DNA of 64,000 bases from Candidatus Zixiibacteriota bacterium (GCA_040753875.1 JBFMDV010000005.1:1-64000); one strand, 5' to 3'; positions 53,477-62,612 are shown, numbered from the stretch's first letter. Notes: a model not told the origin generated them from the letters alone. Made by a program: numbers and translations.

Positions 53477-54217
53477 TCAATGTTGATGTACATGCTCGAA
53501 TCCAAAACTCACCAGCGCCATCACCAGCACCCCCACGACCAGCACGCCGAGGTTGCCCCACCGGCCATGACGGGAATGGAACGCCTCGGGCAGGAGGTCG
53601 CCGGTGGCGACATAGAGGAATGTGCCTGTCATGACCCCGGCGAGGATAGCAAAAAGAGGGTCGGAGGCACTGGAGAGCATTGGCTCAAACAAGAGCGCGC
53701 CGATCATCGGCATAGCTGAAAACAATAATACCAGCCAGATGAGCTTGCCACGACCGAATTTCCCAAGGGTCAGTAACGATGACACTGAAAACGAGGCCGG
53801 TACGTGATGGGCCAGGATAGAAAAAAAGACGATTCTCCCCAAGCGTGGATCGAGGGAGCCGACAGCCAGGCCAAGACCATCGATGATCGAATGGACCGAA
53901 AGGCCAGTGAAGGCCGCGATGGAAGTTACCTTGTGACCATAGTCGTAGCCCCCATCGCCCCGGACCATGAGAATTTTCTCGACCGCAAAAATGGCGAGGT
54001 AGCCGACAAGGATGGCGACCCCGACCGCCCGGTTGTTTTCATGCGACATCGCTTCGGGAAGAAGCTCAAAAAAGACCGCGCCGAGGAATATCCCGGCTCC
54101 GAAAGAGATGAACATGTGGAGGAGGCGGTCCGACCAGCTTCGCGCGCATGCCACCAGCCCCGCCAAAAATGCGGCAGCCGTAATGGTTAGACAGTACGTG
54201 AGGAGCTGACTGCTCAT
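53477..54217 (-). CDS. ZIP-family metal transporter
   Basis: 246 residues with eight predicted helices. FGAGIFLGAVFFELLPEA (in part), the metal site in helix IV SVHSIIDGLGLA and helix V ILAHHVPASF are ZIP/GufA-type. Expected to import zinc or another divalent cation. The frame extends to 54385, but ATG 54217 starts the conserved fold. A promoter predicts transcription from about 54220, so the mRNA would be nearly leaderless, which explains the missing ribosome site. Confidence 0.85.
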   Translation of the reverse strand: MSSQLLTYCLTITAAAFLAGLVACARSWSDRLLHMFISFGAGIFLGAVFFELLPEAMSHENNRAVGVAILVGYLAIFAVEKILMVRGDGGYDYGHKVTSIAAFTGLSVHSIIDGLGLAVGSLDPRLGRIVFFSILAHHVPASFSVSSLLTLGKFGRGKLIWLVLLFSAMPMIGALLFEPMLSSASDPLFAILAGVMTGTFLYVATGDLLPEAFHSRHGRWGNLGVLVVGVLVMALVSFGFEHVHQH

Positions 54218-54226
54218 GGGTGAGGC

Positions 54227-54256
54227 AATAGAAGACCAGGAACTCGGCACTGTCAA
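54227..54256 (-). promoter_or_regulatory. Promoter of the ZIP transporter
   Basis: On the minus strand TTGACA (54251-54256) and TCTATT (54227-54232), spacer 18 nt (17 if TTCTAT is used). The expected start falls within about 3 nt of the ATG at 54217. Confidence 0.55.
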
Positions 54257-54286
54257 GCGAATTTGTGGTGGGACAACGACACATAG

Positions 54287-54318
54287 AAAACGGGGATGTC
54301 GTAAGGACAACATCCCCG
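54287..54318 (-). terminator. Intrinsic terminator after the 57-residue ORF
   Basis: A perfect 9-bp GC-rich stem (54291-54299 with 54310-54318) and a 10-nt loop, followed on the minus strand by TTTTC. It closes the unit 55651-54391. Confidence 0.75.
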
Positions 54319-54390
54319 GAAATCTCGTGGCTGCAACTGTCCAGTGCCCGGACTGCACTGGCACACCCTTGCGCCGGGCGTGCAAAACAT

Positions 54391-54564
54391 CTAAACGGCA
54401 GCCCTGTCCTGCATTCTGGAGTTGATCAGCACGTACTGACCTTTGAGTATATTACCGACCACTTGAGCAAACCGGCTGGTGGATAACGCTTGCAGGCTGT
54501 AAGAGTGCCAGCAATCTTTCGATCCAGTTGCAGCGAACTTCTCGGCCTCTTTTCTCTTTGGCAT
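54391..54564 (-). CDS. 57-residue hypothetical protein
   Basis: A short open frame, ATG 54564 to TAG 54391. AGGGAG lies 6 nt before the ATG, and an intrinsic terminator lies 73 nt after the stop. The peptide begins MPKRKEAEKF, has a central DCWHSYSL and an ending QYVLINSRMQDRAAV. It is basic at the start and probably cytosolic, with no family I recognise. The ribosome site and terminator favour a real gene. Coding potential needs comparison with relatives. Confidence 0.45.
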   Translation of the reverse strand: MPKRKEAEKFAATGSKDCWHSYSLQALSTSRFAQVVGNILKGQYVLINSRMQDRAAV

Positions 54565-54774
54565 CAAAAACTCCCTAAATGCTTTTCCCCTCTATCTTTC
54601 TTTCGTGAAGTAGTTACCAAGCAATATATCAGATAGCAGTGGCATTAGGGATATGCGCTTCTGTGGACTTCTCACCTCCTTCAAACGTTTGGCCGGATTA
54701 AATGTGCTGTCGTGTGCGATGGAGCAGCACCGGCCCAGCACCACTCACTCAATAGATAGAGGTTTGACATACAC
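54565..54774. other. Gene-free gap with an orphan Shine-Dalgarno match
   Basis: On the minus strand AAGGAGGTGA (54672-54681) is a 10-base match to the complement of the 16S 3' end. No ATG, GTG or TTG lies 4-12 nt after it. The frame from the overlapping GTG is 26 codons long. It may be the remnant of a gene or a regulatory ribosome-binding site. Nothing else recognised in the gap. Confidence 0.35.
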
Positions 54775-55092
54775 CTACCGAACCATTAGTGCCTGCAACC
54801 TCTTTATAGCTCTCTGCTTATAAATATTGACGACCTGCTGTGTGATCCCGAGCGCTACAGCGATCTCCCGCTCTTTTTTGCCGGACAGATACTGCTTAAT
54901 CACCTGCCGTTGCCGAACTGACAGGGAGTGGCTAATATGCCAGGCTAACCTGCCGCGAAACTGATCGAGCATTGGGCCCCGCTTGACCTCGGATTCAGCA
55001 CCATGGTACGCAGATTGTTCATTGGCAAACGACTCAAGAAACAGCCGGTCGACCAGAACTTCGGCAAATTCAAACTCTTTTCGTGGCGTCAT
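54775..55092 (-). CDS. Sigma region 4-like HTH protein
   Basis: 105 residues. The C-terminal half (about 56-105) is a helix-turn-helix with LSVRQRQVIKQYLSGKKERE and ALGITQQVVNIYKQRAIKRL, the pattern of sigma-70 region 4 or LuxR-type domains. The N-terminal half (FEFAEVLVDRLFLESF) is helical. There is no region 2, so it is not a complete sigma factor. It follows the coiled-coil gene after 16 nt and is probably its partner, as sigma-like/anti-sigma pairs are often neighbours (inference). Confidence 0.65.
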   Translation of the reverse strand: MTPRKEFEFAEVLVDRLFLESFANEQSAYHGAESEVKRGPMLDQFRGRLAWHISHSLSVRQRQVIKQYLSGKKEREIAVALGITQQVVNIYKQRAIKRLQALMVR

Positions 55093-55108
55093 GGCCCCGC
55101 AACCGGTC

Positions 55109-55651
55109 TTAGTTTGTCAGCTTAACGGCCTGACAGATCTTGTCCAGCTCGTTCATCGTAATGGCGAATTTCCTCGTGGTCTCATCACGTACTTCATTCA
55201 CCGCCACCCGCTTTTCATATTCGGAGAGGTCGGCCGGAAGTTCCTTAATCCGGCGACGGTAGTAGGAAAGGATCTGTTCGTGTTTCTGGGACAAGCCGGT
55301 ACTGTCCTTCTGGGCCTTTATCCCGGGCTTGGATGACTGCACGGCGCGCTTTCGGTCGGCCAACCGTTTGATCTCCTGATCCTTCGACGCCACAACCTGT
55401 CCCATGGAATCAACCACTGCCTGGTAACCGGATTCAAGACGGTGCAGCGAGTCGGTCAATTGGGCCTCTCTCATCGCCAGAGCGCTGCCGAGGGAGTCGC
55501 TTCGTTTCTGGTACACGCTGAGCGCCTCTTTTCCTTCAGTCACTCCCTTGCTAAATTGGTCGGAGAGTTCCCCTTGATGCCTGGATGTCCGGTAGTACGC
55601 AATAGCCACAACTATGGCCAATAGAAGGAATGCGAGCAGTGCTTTTTTCAT
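55109..55651 (-). CDS. Single-pass membrane coiled-coil protein
   Basis: 180 residues. An N-terminal hydrophobic segment (about 4-20) followed by heptad-rich, highly charged helix to about 125 (LGSALAMREAQLTDSL, VASKDQEIKRLADRKR) and a C-terminal helical end (NELDKICQAV). No enzyme motif. It resembles small inner-membrane or periplasmic coiled-coil proteins (tail-like, OmpH-like). First of a minus-strand unit with the HTH protein and the 57-residue ORF. Confidence 0.65.
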   Translation of the reverse strand: MKKALLAFLLLAIVVAIAYYRTSRHQGELSDQFSKGVTEGKEALSVYQKRSDSLGSALAMREAQLTDSLHRLESGYQAVVDSMGQVVASKDQEIKRLADRKRAVQSSKPGIKAQKDSTGLSQKHEQILSYYRRRIKELPADLSEYEKRVAVNEVRDETTRKFAITMNELDKICQAVKLTN

Positions 55652-55831
55652 GTGGGTACGGTGCCTATGGAGGCGATTGTACTGAGGCTACGGAATGCCG
55701 TCAAGTTTGAACTGAACGCAAATCCGGCACGTCCAACACCCGTCCGAAATAGTACCCCAAGATCGCATAGGTACATAACATATTATGCCTCAATGCGTTA
55801 CAAGCCTGAAGACCGACCGCGCTTCAGTCGT

Positions 55832-56872
55832 CTACTTTTTCTTGTACCCTTCCGGAATCTCGAATGAGGCCTGAGAAACCGGGGTGACGCCGACCTCAGT
55901 CACCGTGTTCGTGATGTGAAAGAGGTACTGGGGGGCATCTTGCTTAGCCGACTCCGTATTGTCATCATCCCCTTTCTTGACTTTCTTCTTGCCGAAAAGG
56001 CCTTTTAGTGCTTTGGATGCGACTGCCTTGCTGTCGGTTTCTTCTTCCGAGGATTCTTCGGCCGACTCAGCTTCCCCTTCAGCCACCGTTTGACGGCGTT
56101 CGGCGTTCTGTGTAGCGGCCGCAAGGCTGTCCCCGGCCGGAACTGCCGTCATCGTGGTCATGAGCGGGATACCCTCAAGGTCCCCCATTCTTTTCCAAAT
56201 GTCCTTGTCGTTGGCCCCGAGCGAGGCCAGAGCCTTTCCGAAATTCTGGTTCGGCCCAAGGATGCCCAGTTTCTCCGCAAGCCGTTTCTGGAAGTCCACG
56301 TACTCGGTCATACCGGGGACATCCTTGCTCAGCCACATATCGAGATTCACCTTAAATTCTCCGGATTCACCGGATTCGGAATCCTTTCCTTTGAAGATGA
56401 TCGTTACCAGTACCTGTTCGGCGTTGTACCCGGCGATCTGCTGGGTCTTGCCGGTCCGGTCGATCTTGACCTCCGTAGAAACATCGAGAGAGTCGTCTGC
56501 TTGTTGCTTCTTGTTCTCACCGGCTTTTCCCAGGCTTTGCTCCGCCTGCGCTCGAAAGTCCGCGAAGGTCAACTCCGTGTATTCTTTGTCTTTGGGTGTG
56601 AGCTGCCAGAAAAGCTCTTTGTCGAGCCGGGTGATCTGCACCGTTTCCTGCGGTTTGCCGGCGCCAAGCATTTTCATCGTCTTGCTGGTGGACTTCATGG
56701 ATGATTCCTCGCGGGACATATCCCCGGAGATGATCATCTGCTGCGTCCCCTGCATATTCAAGAGCCCTATCGCCCCTTTGCTCTCAACTGTTGATTTAAT
56801 CGTCAGGTCACCGGCCGATGCGGAAAGACACAGAGCGACCATCAACGAAAGCGTGAGAAGACTCCTTTGCAT
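55832..56872 (-). CDS. Exported DUF4412-like protein
   Basis: 346 residues. A signal peptide (about 1-20, SASA) precedes a beta-rich domain: DLTIKSTVESKG, QQMIISGDMSREE, ELFWQLTPKDKEYTEL, TQQIAGYNAEQVLV. This order (dye-like 'steady' repeats of LTIK, IRLDK, YTE) is as in DUF4412/lipoprotein-sorting-like domains that bind lipid. A Glu/Lys-rich region (about 260-310) and a final beta-strand EIPEGYKKK follow. Probably periplasmic; function unknown. It stands alone, 112 nt upstream of the end of the glycan operon. Confidence 0.6.
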   Translation of the reverse strand: MQRSLLTLSLMVALCLSASAGDLTIKSTVESKGAIGLLNMQGTQQMIISGDMSREESSMKSTSKTMKMLGAGKPQETVQITRLDKELFWQLTPKDKEYTELTFADFRAQAEQSLGKAGENKKQQADDSLDVSTEVKIDRTGKTQQIAGYNAEQVLVTIIFKGKDSESGESGEFKVNLDMWLSKDVPGMTEYVDFQKRLAEKLGILGPNQNFGKALASLGANDKDIWKRMGDLEGIPLMTTMTAVPAGDSLAAATQNAERRQTVAEGEAESAEESSEEETDSKAVASKALKGLFGKKKVKKGDDDNTESAKQDAPQYLFHITNTVTEVGVTPVSQASFEIPEGYKKK

Positions 56873-56983
56873 ACCATTCCTCCAATACTATTGACATTGG
56901 AACATGAACTGTATCACTCGTGTGAACGAAAGCTGAGCCAGGACACGACGTTTGTCCAGAAAAAAGATATCAGAGTCCTGATT

Positions 56984-57697
56984 CTACTTCTTGAGACGGA
57001 GCATCAGAAACACCCACGGGCGCAGCATTGACCACCAGCCGACAAGCGGCTTGATCTTTGAGTAGTTCTGGTCCCCTTTGGGATAGACCATAGAGACCGG
57101 AACCTCGACAAATCGATAGCCGCCGGTCAAAACTTTGTAGTGCAGATAGTATTCCAATTCGTAGCGATTGAGCCAATCTTGATTGAGGTCGATCGAAGGA
57201 TTATCAAAGATACCGAGTCGGTAGGCGCGGAAGCCGCAGGTGACATCGGTGTTTCTAACTCGCAGCATGACATTCACGATTAAGGTGAACAACTTGATCG
57301 CCACTCTTCTAAAGAGCGGGAGGTTCGGCGACTGCCCCCCGTGCAAGTTGCGCGAGCCCTGTACATAATCGGCCCGATCTTCGAGTAAGGGAGTTACCAA
57401 TCGCGGAATCTCTTCGGGCAGCATTTTCCCATTGCCGGCCATGATAACGATTATCCCATAGTTGTTTGCCCGGCCATATGCGATGGCATCGCGGAGACTG
57501 GCTCCGACACCGAGATTCTCAACGTGTCGTATTATGGTGTGTCCACGGGATTCGATCAGGTCTGAAGAACCATCGGAAGAGCCGTCATCGACGAAAAGCA
57601 GATCATAGTTTCGGTCTGAAGGAAACCGATCCATGAGCGCCGCCAGTTTCTCCCCCTCATTGAAGGTAACGACAGCGACCAGGATTTTTTGGTTCAA
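56984..57697 (-). CDS. Family 2 glycosyltransferase, DPM1-like
   Basis: 237 residues. GT-A fold with VTFNEGEKL, the Asp motif LLFVDDGSSDGS, and a DxD-like position at IVIMAGNGKM where an Asp is often expected but Ala-Gly-Asn is seen. Then GSRNLHGG and the C-terminal QDWLNRYELEYYLHYK, given in part. It belongs with polyprenyl-phosphate mannose/glucose synthases or polysaccharide GT2s. Start is TTG 57697 with GGAG 7 nt upstream. It closes the minus-strand glycan operon 64000-56984. Confidence 0.8.
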   Translation of the reverse strand: MNQKILVAVVTFNEGEKLAALMDRFPSDRNYDLLFVDDGSSDGSSDLIESRGHTIIRHVENLGVGASLRDAIAYGRANNYGIIVIMAGNGKMLPEEIPRLVTPLLEDRADYVQGSRNLHGGQSPNLPLFRRVAIKLFTLIVNVMLRVRNTDVTCGFRAYRLGIFDNPSIDLNQDWLNRYELEYYLHYKVLTGGYRFVEVPVSMVYPKGDQNYSKIKPLVGWWSMLRPWVFLMLRLKK

Positions 57698-57709
57698 GCA
57701 GCCGCTCCG

Positions 57710-58294
57710 CTATTTCGATGTGACCACGAGGCCATCGCTCAGTCGGTACGAAAGACCGCAGCGACAGCGTGCGACTCTTGACCCGCCCGATTCTTCGTCA
57801 AAAATCAGCCGTTCCGTGCATTTGCAGATATAGGCAACGAACCTGGCCGGGTTCCCGAACCAGAGGCTGAAATCGGGCACGTCCCTGGTGACCACCGCAC
57901 CAGCACCGATCATAGCCCACCGGCCGATGGTGTGCCCGGCAACGACGACAGCGTTGGCGCCGATGGTGCAGCCTTCTCTCAGCAGCGTACGGTCGACCTG
58001 GTCGTGGTACACCTTGCTGCGGGGATAGATGTCATTGGTGAAAACGGCGTTCGGACCGATGAAGACGTTATCCTCGATAGTCATGCCATCCCACAATGAC
58101 ACGCCGTTCTTGACCGTAACGCGATTCCCAATGGTAACCCTGCTTTCTACAAAACAGTGGTCGCAGATATTGCAGTCCTCGCCGATGACGACATCTTTCT
58201 GGACATTCGCGAACGCCCATACGCGACTCCCCTTGCCGATCCGGTCGGTGGCCACAAGAGCGTTAGGATGGACAAAGTACAGGCGGTCGTTCAT
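57710..58294 (-). CDS. Left-handed beta-helix acetyltransferase, WbpD/WlbB-like
   Basis: 194 residues. Hexapeptide repeats (IGKGSRVWAFANV, VIGEDCNICDHCFVES, IEDNVFIGPNAVFTND, IGANAVVVAGHTIG, each in part) of the acyltransferase type. The combination with the adjacent dehydrogenase matches WbpD/WbpB of UDP-diacetylated-mannuronic-acid synthesis. The C-terminal CKC...CRCGLSYRL adds a zinc-like Cys cluster seen in some of this group. ATG 58294; the frame is trimmed from a longer one. It starts 4 nt after the dehydrogenase stop. Confidence 0.85.
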   Translation of the reverse strand: MNDRLYFVHPNALVATDRIGKGSRVWAFANVQKDVVIGEDCNICDHCFVESRVTIGNRVTVKNGVSLWDGMTIEDNVFIGPNAVFTNDIYPRSKVYHDQVDRTLLREGCTIGANAVVVAGHTIGRWAMIGAGAVVTRDVPDFSLWFGNPARFVAYICKCTERLIFDEESGGSRVARCRCGLSYRLSDGLVVTSK

Positions 58295-58298
58295 ACGA

Positions 58299-59306
58299 TC
58301 ACAGCTCCACCACCTGGCCGTTGTTCCGAATGGAACGATTGGCGGCCTCAAGAATCCGCACAACCTGAAGCCCGGCCTGGCCATCGGTGAGCGGCTTTCG
58401 CCCATCCTGTATGGCGCGACAGAACTCAAGACTCACCTTCTTCAACGCTTCGGTCAGATCGATCTTTGGCGCCAGCATATCGCCAGTCCGGTACTGCACC
58501 AGCATATGGTAGATCTGGTCACGGTCGGTGATGAATTCGACACCGCTGTCGTAGATCTTGACCTTCTCCGATGGCTCCATGTCATCGTAGATGATCATTT
58601 TCTTCGAACCGGAAACCAGCGTCCGGCGGACCTTCACCGGCGCCAGCCAGTTCACGTGGATATGGCCAAGCAGATTGTTGTCATAATAGGTTGAGATGTA
58701 CGCGATATTCTCGACACTGTTGGGAAAATGGGCTACCCCTGTGGCGGAAACCGCCAGAGGCGGTCGGCCCAGCAAAAAATCCATGATGGAGACATCGTGC
58801 GGCGCCAGATCCCAGATCACGTTAACGTCGTGCTGAAACAGCCCGAGGTTGACGCGCACTGAATCGAAATAGTACAAGTCGCCAAGATGGCCGGCGTCGA
58901 TGTATCGCTTGATACTTTCGACCGCCCCGGTATAAATGAACGTATGGTCCACCATTAGGCGGAGATTCTTCGCCTGGGCGAGGTCGATCAACTGGCGCGC
59001 TTCGTCAGACGTAGCCGTAAAGGGCTTTTCCAAAAGTACGTGTTTGCCGTTTTCGAGCGCTTGTCTGCCGAGAGCGAAATGAGTCGAGACGGGCGTGCAG
59101 ATTACCACGGCATCCACGAGCGGCGATGAGAGCACCTCGGCCGCTCGAGTGGTGTACAGTTTGACGGCAGGATACTGACGTCTGACAAACTCCAGCCGTT
59201 CCGGGCGAAGGTCACTGACTGCGGCCACTTCGACATCGGGTAAAGCGGCAAAATTGCGGACCATGTTGGGGCCCCAGTAGCCGCACCCGATCACACCTAT
59301 TCTCAT
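58299..59306 (-). CDS. Gfo/Idh/MocA dehydrogenase, WbpB/WlbA-like
   Basis: 335 residues. Rossmann start MRIGVIGCGYWGPNMVRNF, then CTPVSTHFALG and the catalytic EKP of LLEKPFT, and the second-domain motif VDHTFIYTGAV. The second domain also holds NVIWDLAPHDVSIMDFLLG. It is the family that oxidises sugar nucleotides (UDP-GlcNAc-3NAcA pathway and relatives) with NAD. Neighbour to an acetyltransferase of the same pathway; the aminotransferase (WbpE) that normally lies between them is not in the window. Confidence 0.87.
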   Translation of the reverse strand: MRIGVIGCGYWGPNMVRNFAALPDVEVAAVSDLRPERLEFVRRQYPAVKLYTTRAAEVLSSPLVDAVVICTPVSTHFALGRQALENGKHVLLEKPFTATSDEARQLIDLAQAKNLRLMVDHTFIYTGAVESIKRYIDAGHLGDLYYFDSVRVNLGLFQHDVNVIWDLAPHDVSIMDFLLGRPPLAVSATGVAHFPNSVENIAYISTYYDNNLLGHIHVNWLAPVKVRRTLVSGSKKMIIYDDMEPSEKVKIYDSGVEFITDRDQIYHMLVQYRTGDMLAPKIDLTEALKKVSLEFCRAIQDGRKPLTDGQAGLQVVRILEAANRSIRNNGQVVEL

Positions 59307-59330
59307 ACACGTTGTCCTTTACACCACGTA

Positions 59331-61547
59331 TTAGTAGACGGCCAGACTGCTGTCGCTTCGGAAATGCATCAGGAGTATGTGAAACCGACCTGTCTGCAAG
59401 CCCGGTGCATCCGACAAGTCACCGCCACTGTTTTCCGCGCCACTATTGGGGCCAATATAATAGGAAATCGCCGAATCTGACATGAAATCTGCCCGCAGTC
59501 GAAGGCGCGGATCATCGGCGCACACCCATCGCTCGAGACTGGTGTAACGCATGGATGGAATGAAGGCATCGCGACCCGAATCTCTGGTGGCGTACACAGT
59601 CACGCTGTTTGCGCCGAGACTGTCGGCGAGCGGGCTGATGCTCACATCAAGGTACCCCGCTTTCGCCACTTGTTCGGCGATCAGCGTCCGGTCGACTGAA
59701 ATGTATGCGTACTGGCGTATCTCGTTCCGGGCGATATCGGCCAGTTTCATCACGTAATCATAGTTAGTTTTGACATAGCTCTGTTCGAACGGAGGCTTTT
59801 CGGCAACCTGAAACTCATGAGCAAACTCGCCGATCCTGAGCGAATATGCGCCGCTCATGGTCCGATTGCTGGTCATGTCGAGGACTATGCCAAGGGGATC
59901 GCCCGCTTTGATGGCGTCGAGATCGGAGATATACAGTCTGGTCCCGGCACGATGGTCGGGTGAGTTGAGTCGGCACGAAAACTCGCTCCAGTTGTCTCTT
60001 GAGATCGCCCGGGCGAACATCGGGACGGCAAGGAACCCTGCCACTGTCAATATCAGCACCATGCTCCGCCAGCGTGGCTCTCCTTTGAACAACTGCGTCG
60101 ACAATAGCGCCAGGCCACTCATCAACAATCCAGTCTTGACGACGAGCATGAGTACAACCCACCCGTGAGTGAGCGCGACGATACCAATGCTTTCCGGCCA
60201 TTGGTAGTCCAGTATCCACGCGGCCGCCAAGACAACAACACCGAGGACGACCGGTTTCCTGATGGATGAACCGTGAAGAACTGCGGCGCCAACCGTTACG
60301 AAAGCGTACGCGGCTGAAATCAGCACCAAGGGAAGGGCATTGAAACTGTATCGCGATACCGAATGATAGATAAGATGGATGGCCGTGTAATATCCTGCTA
60401 TCAGGAGACTCCAGCTTCCCAGGTGAGGTGACCGTACGGCCAGAAGGATCATCCCGAACAAACCGGCTACCACCAGTATCAAGTGGAAAGACTCGTCAAA
60501 CCGATACGGTGTGATGAAACTCTTGCGGAAGTCGTTGTACGGCCGACCCCACAAGCGGTCGAATTTTTTGATGAACAAACCTGCATACTCAAGGGGACTT
60601 TGCATTATGTCCGAGTAGATGCCCCGGCTCCAAAAATTGGCCGAGACGATATCCAGATCGTAGCCCTCGTAGAGGACGGACGAAGATGACCGGAGTCCCG
60701 ATTCCTGATACATGGGGTCCCTCAGTGACAACTGACCATATTTGATGGCGCCGACTGTCAACCAGGCAGCAAATACCACGGCGACCGGAGCCACGAACCA
60801 GCTCAATCGCCGGAGTTGGTCCTTCGTACGGAGTTGTGATGGATGATTGACTACAATTCCGATTGCCAACGGAATGACAAGCAACATGGCGGTTGGTTTG
60901 TTCAAAACCAGGACCGCGACGAGTGAACCCGCGCCCAGATACATGCTGCGCGAGTCATTTTCCAATGCCCTTAGCACCAGTGCGATTGCCGCCAGGAGCA
61001 GAAAGCTGGTAGAACTTTCCAACAACAGCATGGTACTGGTCTGGATGAACGGAAAATAGAGGGCGTAGAACAGCCCGGCCACGAACGCCGCAGCAGTTCC
61101 GACCAATCGGCGGGCGATCAGGATCACCAGAAGCGTCGAGACGATATCAAGCAAGACGCCAAACAGCCGAGCGACGGTGAGGTCTCCGACCGGCGACACG
61201 ACGAATAGAATCGCCAGCACGGAGGGATAGAGCGGCCCACCCACCATGATGTCATCGCGTGCTTCGCTAAGCGTGTGCGGCTTGTACGGCAACCAGTGGA
61301 TTCTCTCCCCCTCAAGGTACTTATCGACATAATACTGTAGATTCGCTCGATCCTGGTTCTCATCATCAGGTGCGGGCCGGACAGAACGGTCAAGATAGGA
61401 AATGACCCCAAGCGCCGCAGCAGCGTAGCGTCGGGCGTCGAATATGACCGGCACGACATCGCCGAAAGTCAGAAAGCCCACGCGAAGGAGCGCCGACGCT
61501 ACCACGACGGCAATGGTCAACTGCCGAAAGCGCCGATTATCGATCAT
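59331..61547 (-). CDS. Large GT-C membrane glycosyltransferase, PMT-like
   Basis: 738 residues. Ten to eleven hydrophobic helices occupy about 8-500. The first loop has an Asp (VVPVIFDARRYAAAAL) and IMVGGPLYPSVLA, and a further loop has KYGQLSLRDPMY. The C-terminal 230 residues are soluble (RAISRDNWSEFSCRLNS...). This architecture is that of ArnT/PMT GT-C enzymes that use polyprenyl-phosphate sugars. GAGGTGAGGA precedes ATG 61547. Lies between the flippase-like gene and the dehydrogenase in one operon. Confidence 0.78.
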   Translation of the reverse strand: MIDNRRFRQLTIAVVVASALLRVGFLTFGDVVPVIFDARRYAAAALGVISYLDRSVRPAPDDENQDRANLQYYVDKYLEGERIHWLPYKPHTLSEARDDIMVGGPLYPSVLAILFVVSPVGDLTVARLFGVLLDIVSTLLVILIARRLVGTAAAFVAGLFYALYFPFIQTSTMLLLESSTSFLLLAAIALVLRALENDSRSMYLGAGSLVAVLVLNKPTAMLLVIPLAIGIVVNHPSQLRTKDQLRRLSWFVAPVAVVFAAWLTVGAIKYGQLSLRDPMYQESGLRSSSSVLYEGYDLDIVSANFWSRGIYSDIMQSPLEYAGLFIKKFDRLWGRPYNDFRKSFITPYRFDESFHLILVVAGLFGMILLAVRSPHLGSWSLLIAGYYTAIHLIYHSVSRYSFNALPLVLISAAYAFVTVGAAVLHGSSIRKPVVLGVVVLAAAWILDYQWPESIGIVALTHGWVVLMLVVKTGLLMSGLALLSTQLFKGEPRWRSMVLILTVAGFLAVPMFARAISRDNWSEFSCRLNSPDHRAGTRLYISDLDAIKAGDPLGIVLDMTSNRTMSGAYSLRIGEFAHEFQVAEKPPFEQSYVKTNYDYVMKLADIARNEIRQYAYISVDRTLIAEQVAKAGYLDVSISPLADSLGANSVTVYATRDSGRDAFIPSMRYTSLERWVCADDPRLRLRADFMSDSAISYYIGPNSGAENSGGDLSDAPGLQTGRFHILLMHFRSDSSLAVY

Positions 61548-61598
61548 GCTTCCTCACCTCAAAAGCTCTGCAGGCGACGCCTCGGATGCACCGGAGGA

Positions 61599-62612
61599 TC
61601 AGTCGGTCTTCTCGACCGCCTCGGCCTCCAGGCGCTTCAACGACAGATGCTCTTTCTTGAGATAGTAGAACCCCATCAGCGTAATGGGGATGTACTGCGC
61701 GGCGTGAAGCACCAGCGCAAACGAGAGCGCCTGCTCCTTGGCGATGCCGTAGCTGGCCAGTGTCCAGACGGTTCCGTAGTGGTAGACACCCACGTATCCG
61801 GGAGATGATGGTATGAGGATCGAGATCGACACCACGACCAGCAGCACGAACGAGGCGGTCAGCGGCAGGTCGAACCCGAAGGCCAGGAACACGAAATAGT
61901 TCGAGAGTCCCATAAACAGCCAGAGGACCACCGTTTGGACAAACACCCAGACAAGCGTCTTGGTGTCCTTGATGAACTCAAGCCCGCGGGAGAATTTCAG
62001 GACTGTCCCCTGCACGCTTTGGCGGACCCGTTCCGGGGCGAAAAAAAGCAGTTTGGCGATGACCTTACCTGAAGCTGCCGGTCGCAGGGCGAGAATGATG
62101 ACGAAGATCACGCCGACCAGGGCAATGAGGACCGCCAGGAGTGTCCCCTGTTTCATGTCGTCATGCAGCGCCATATGTGACGACGCCACCACCGCGCCGA
62201 AAATGAAGAGCAGCACCACCAGATCGAACACCATCCGCTCGATGAAAATGGTCCCCAGCGAGGCCGACTTGGTAACCCCGGGGTCTTGATAGGAGAGCGA
62301 ATAGGCACGCACGAATTCGCCGAGACGAAGCGGCAAGACGTTATTGGCCATGAAGCCAATGCAAGTGGCAGCAAGCAGCTTGGGATAGGTGACGGCCTTG
62401 ATCGGGGCGAGCATGAACCGCCAGCGATAGGCACGCTGGTGCATGGCAAAGACGACAAAAAACAGATTCGGCAGCAACCACCAGTAGTTTGCCTCCTTGA
62501 GGGCGGTCACAAGCTCCGAGAAATCGACATTTCGGAACAGCGCCCACAACAACACCAGTGAAATGCCCACGCCGACCACAAGATAGAGGAGGCGCTTCTG
62601 CTGCATCGTCAC
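61599..62612 (-). CDS. Flippase-like integral membrane protein (LPG_synthase_TM/UPF0104 family)
   Basis: 337 residues with about eight to nine helices. FRNVDFSELVTALKEANYWW, RWRFMLAPI, NNVLPLRLGEFVRAY and IPSSPGYVGVYHYG are the signatures of the lysylphosphatidylglycerol-synthase transmembrane family. In glycan clusters this family is presumed to flip lipid-linked sugars. Start GTG 62612, 6 nt after GGAGAG and overlapping the GT4 stop by 4 nt (GTGA); ATG 62606 is also possible. Confidence 0.88.
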   Translation of the reverse strand: MTMQQKRLLYLVVGVGISLVLLWALFRNVDFSELVTALKEANYWWLLPNLFFVVFAMHQRAYRWRFMLAPIKAVTYPKLLAATCIGFMANNVLPLRLGEFVRAYSLSYQDPGVTKSASLGTIFIERMVFDLVVLLFIFGAVVASSHMALHDDMKQGTLLAVLIALVGVIFVIILALRPAASGKVIAKLLFFAPERVRQSVQGTVLKFSRGLEFIKDTKTLVWVFVQTVVLWLFMGLSNYFVFLAFGFDLPLTASFVLLVVVSISILIPSSPGYVGVYHYGTVWTLASYGIAKEQALSFALVLHAAQYIPITLMGFYYLKKEHLSLKRLEAEAVEKTD

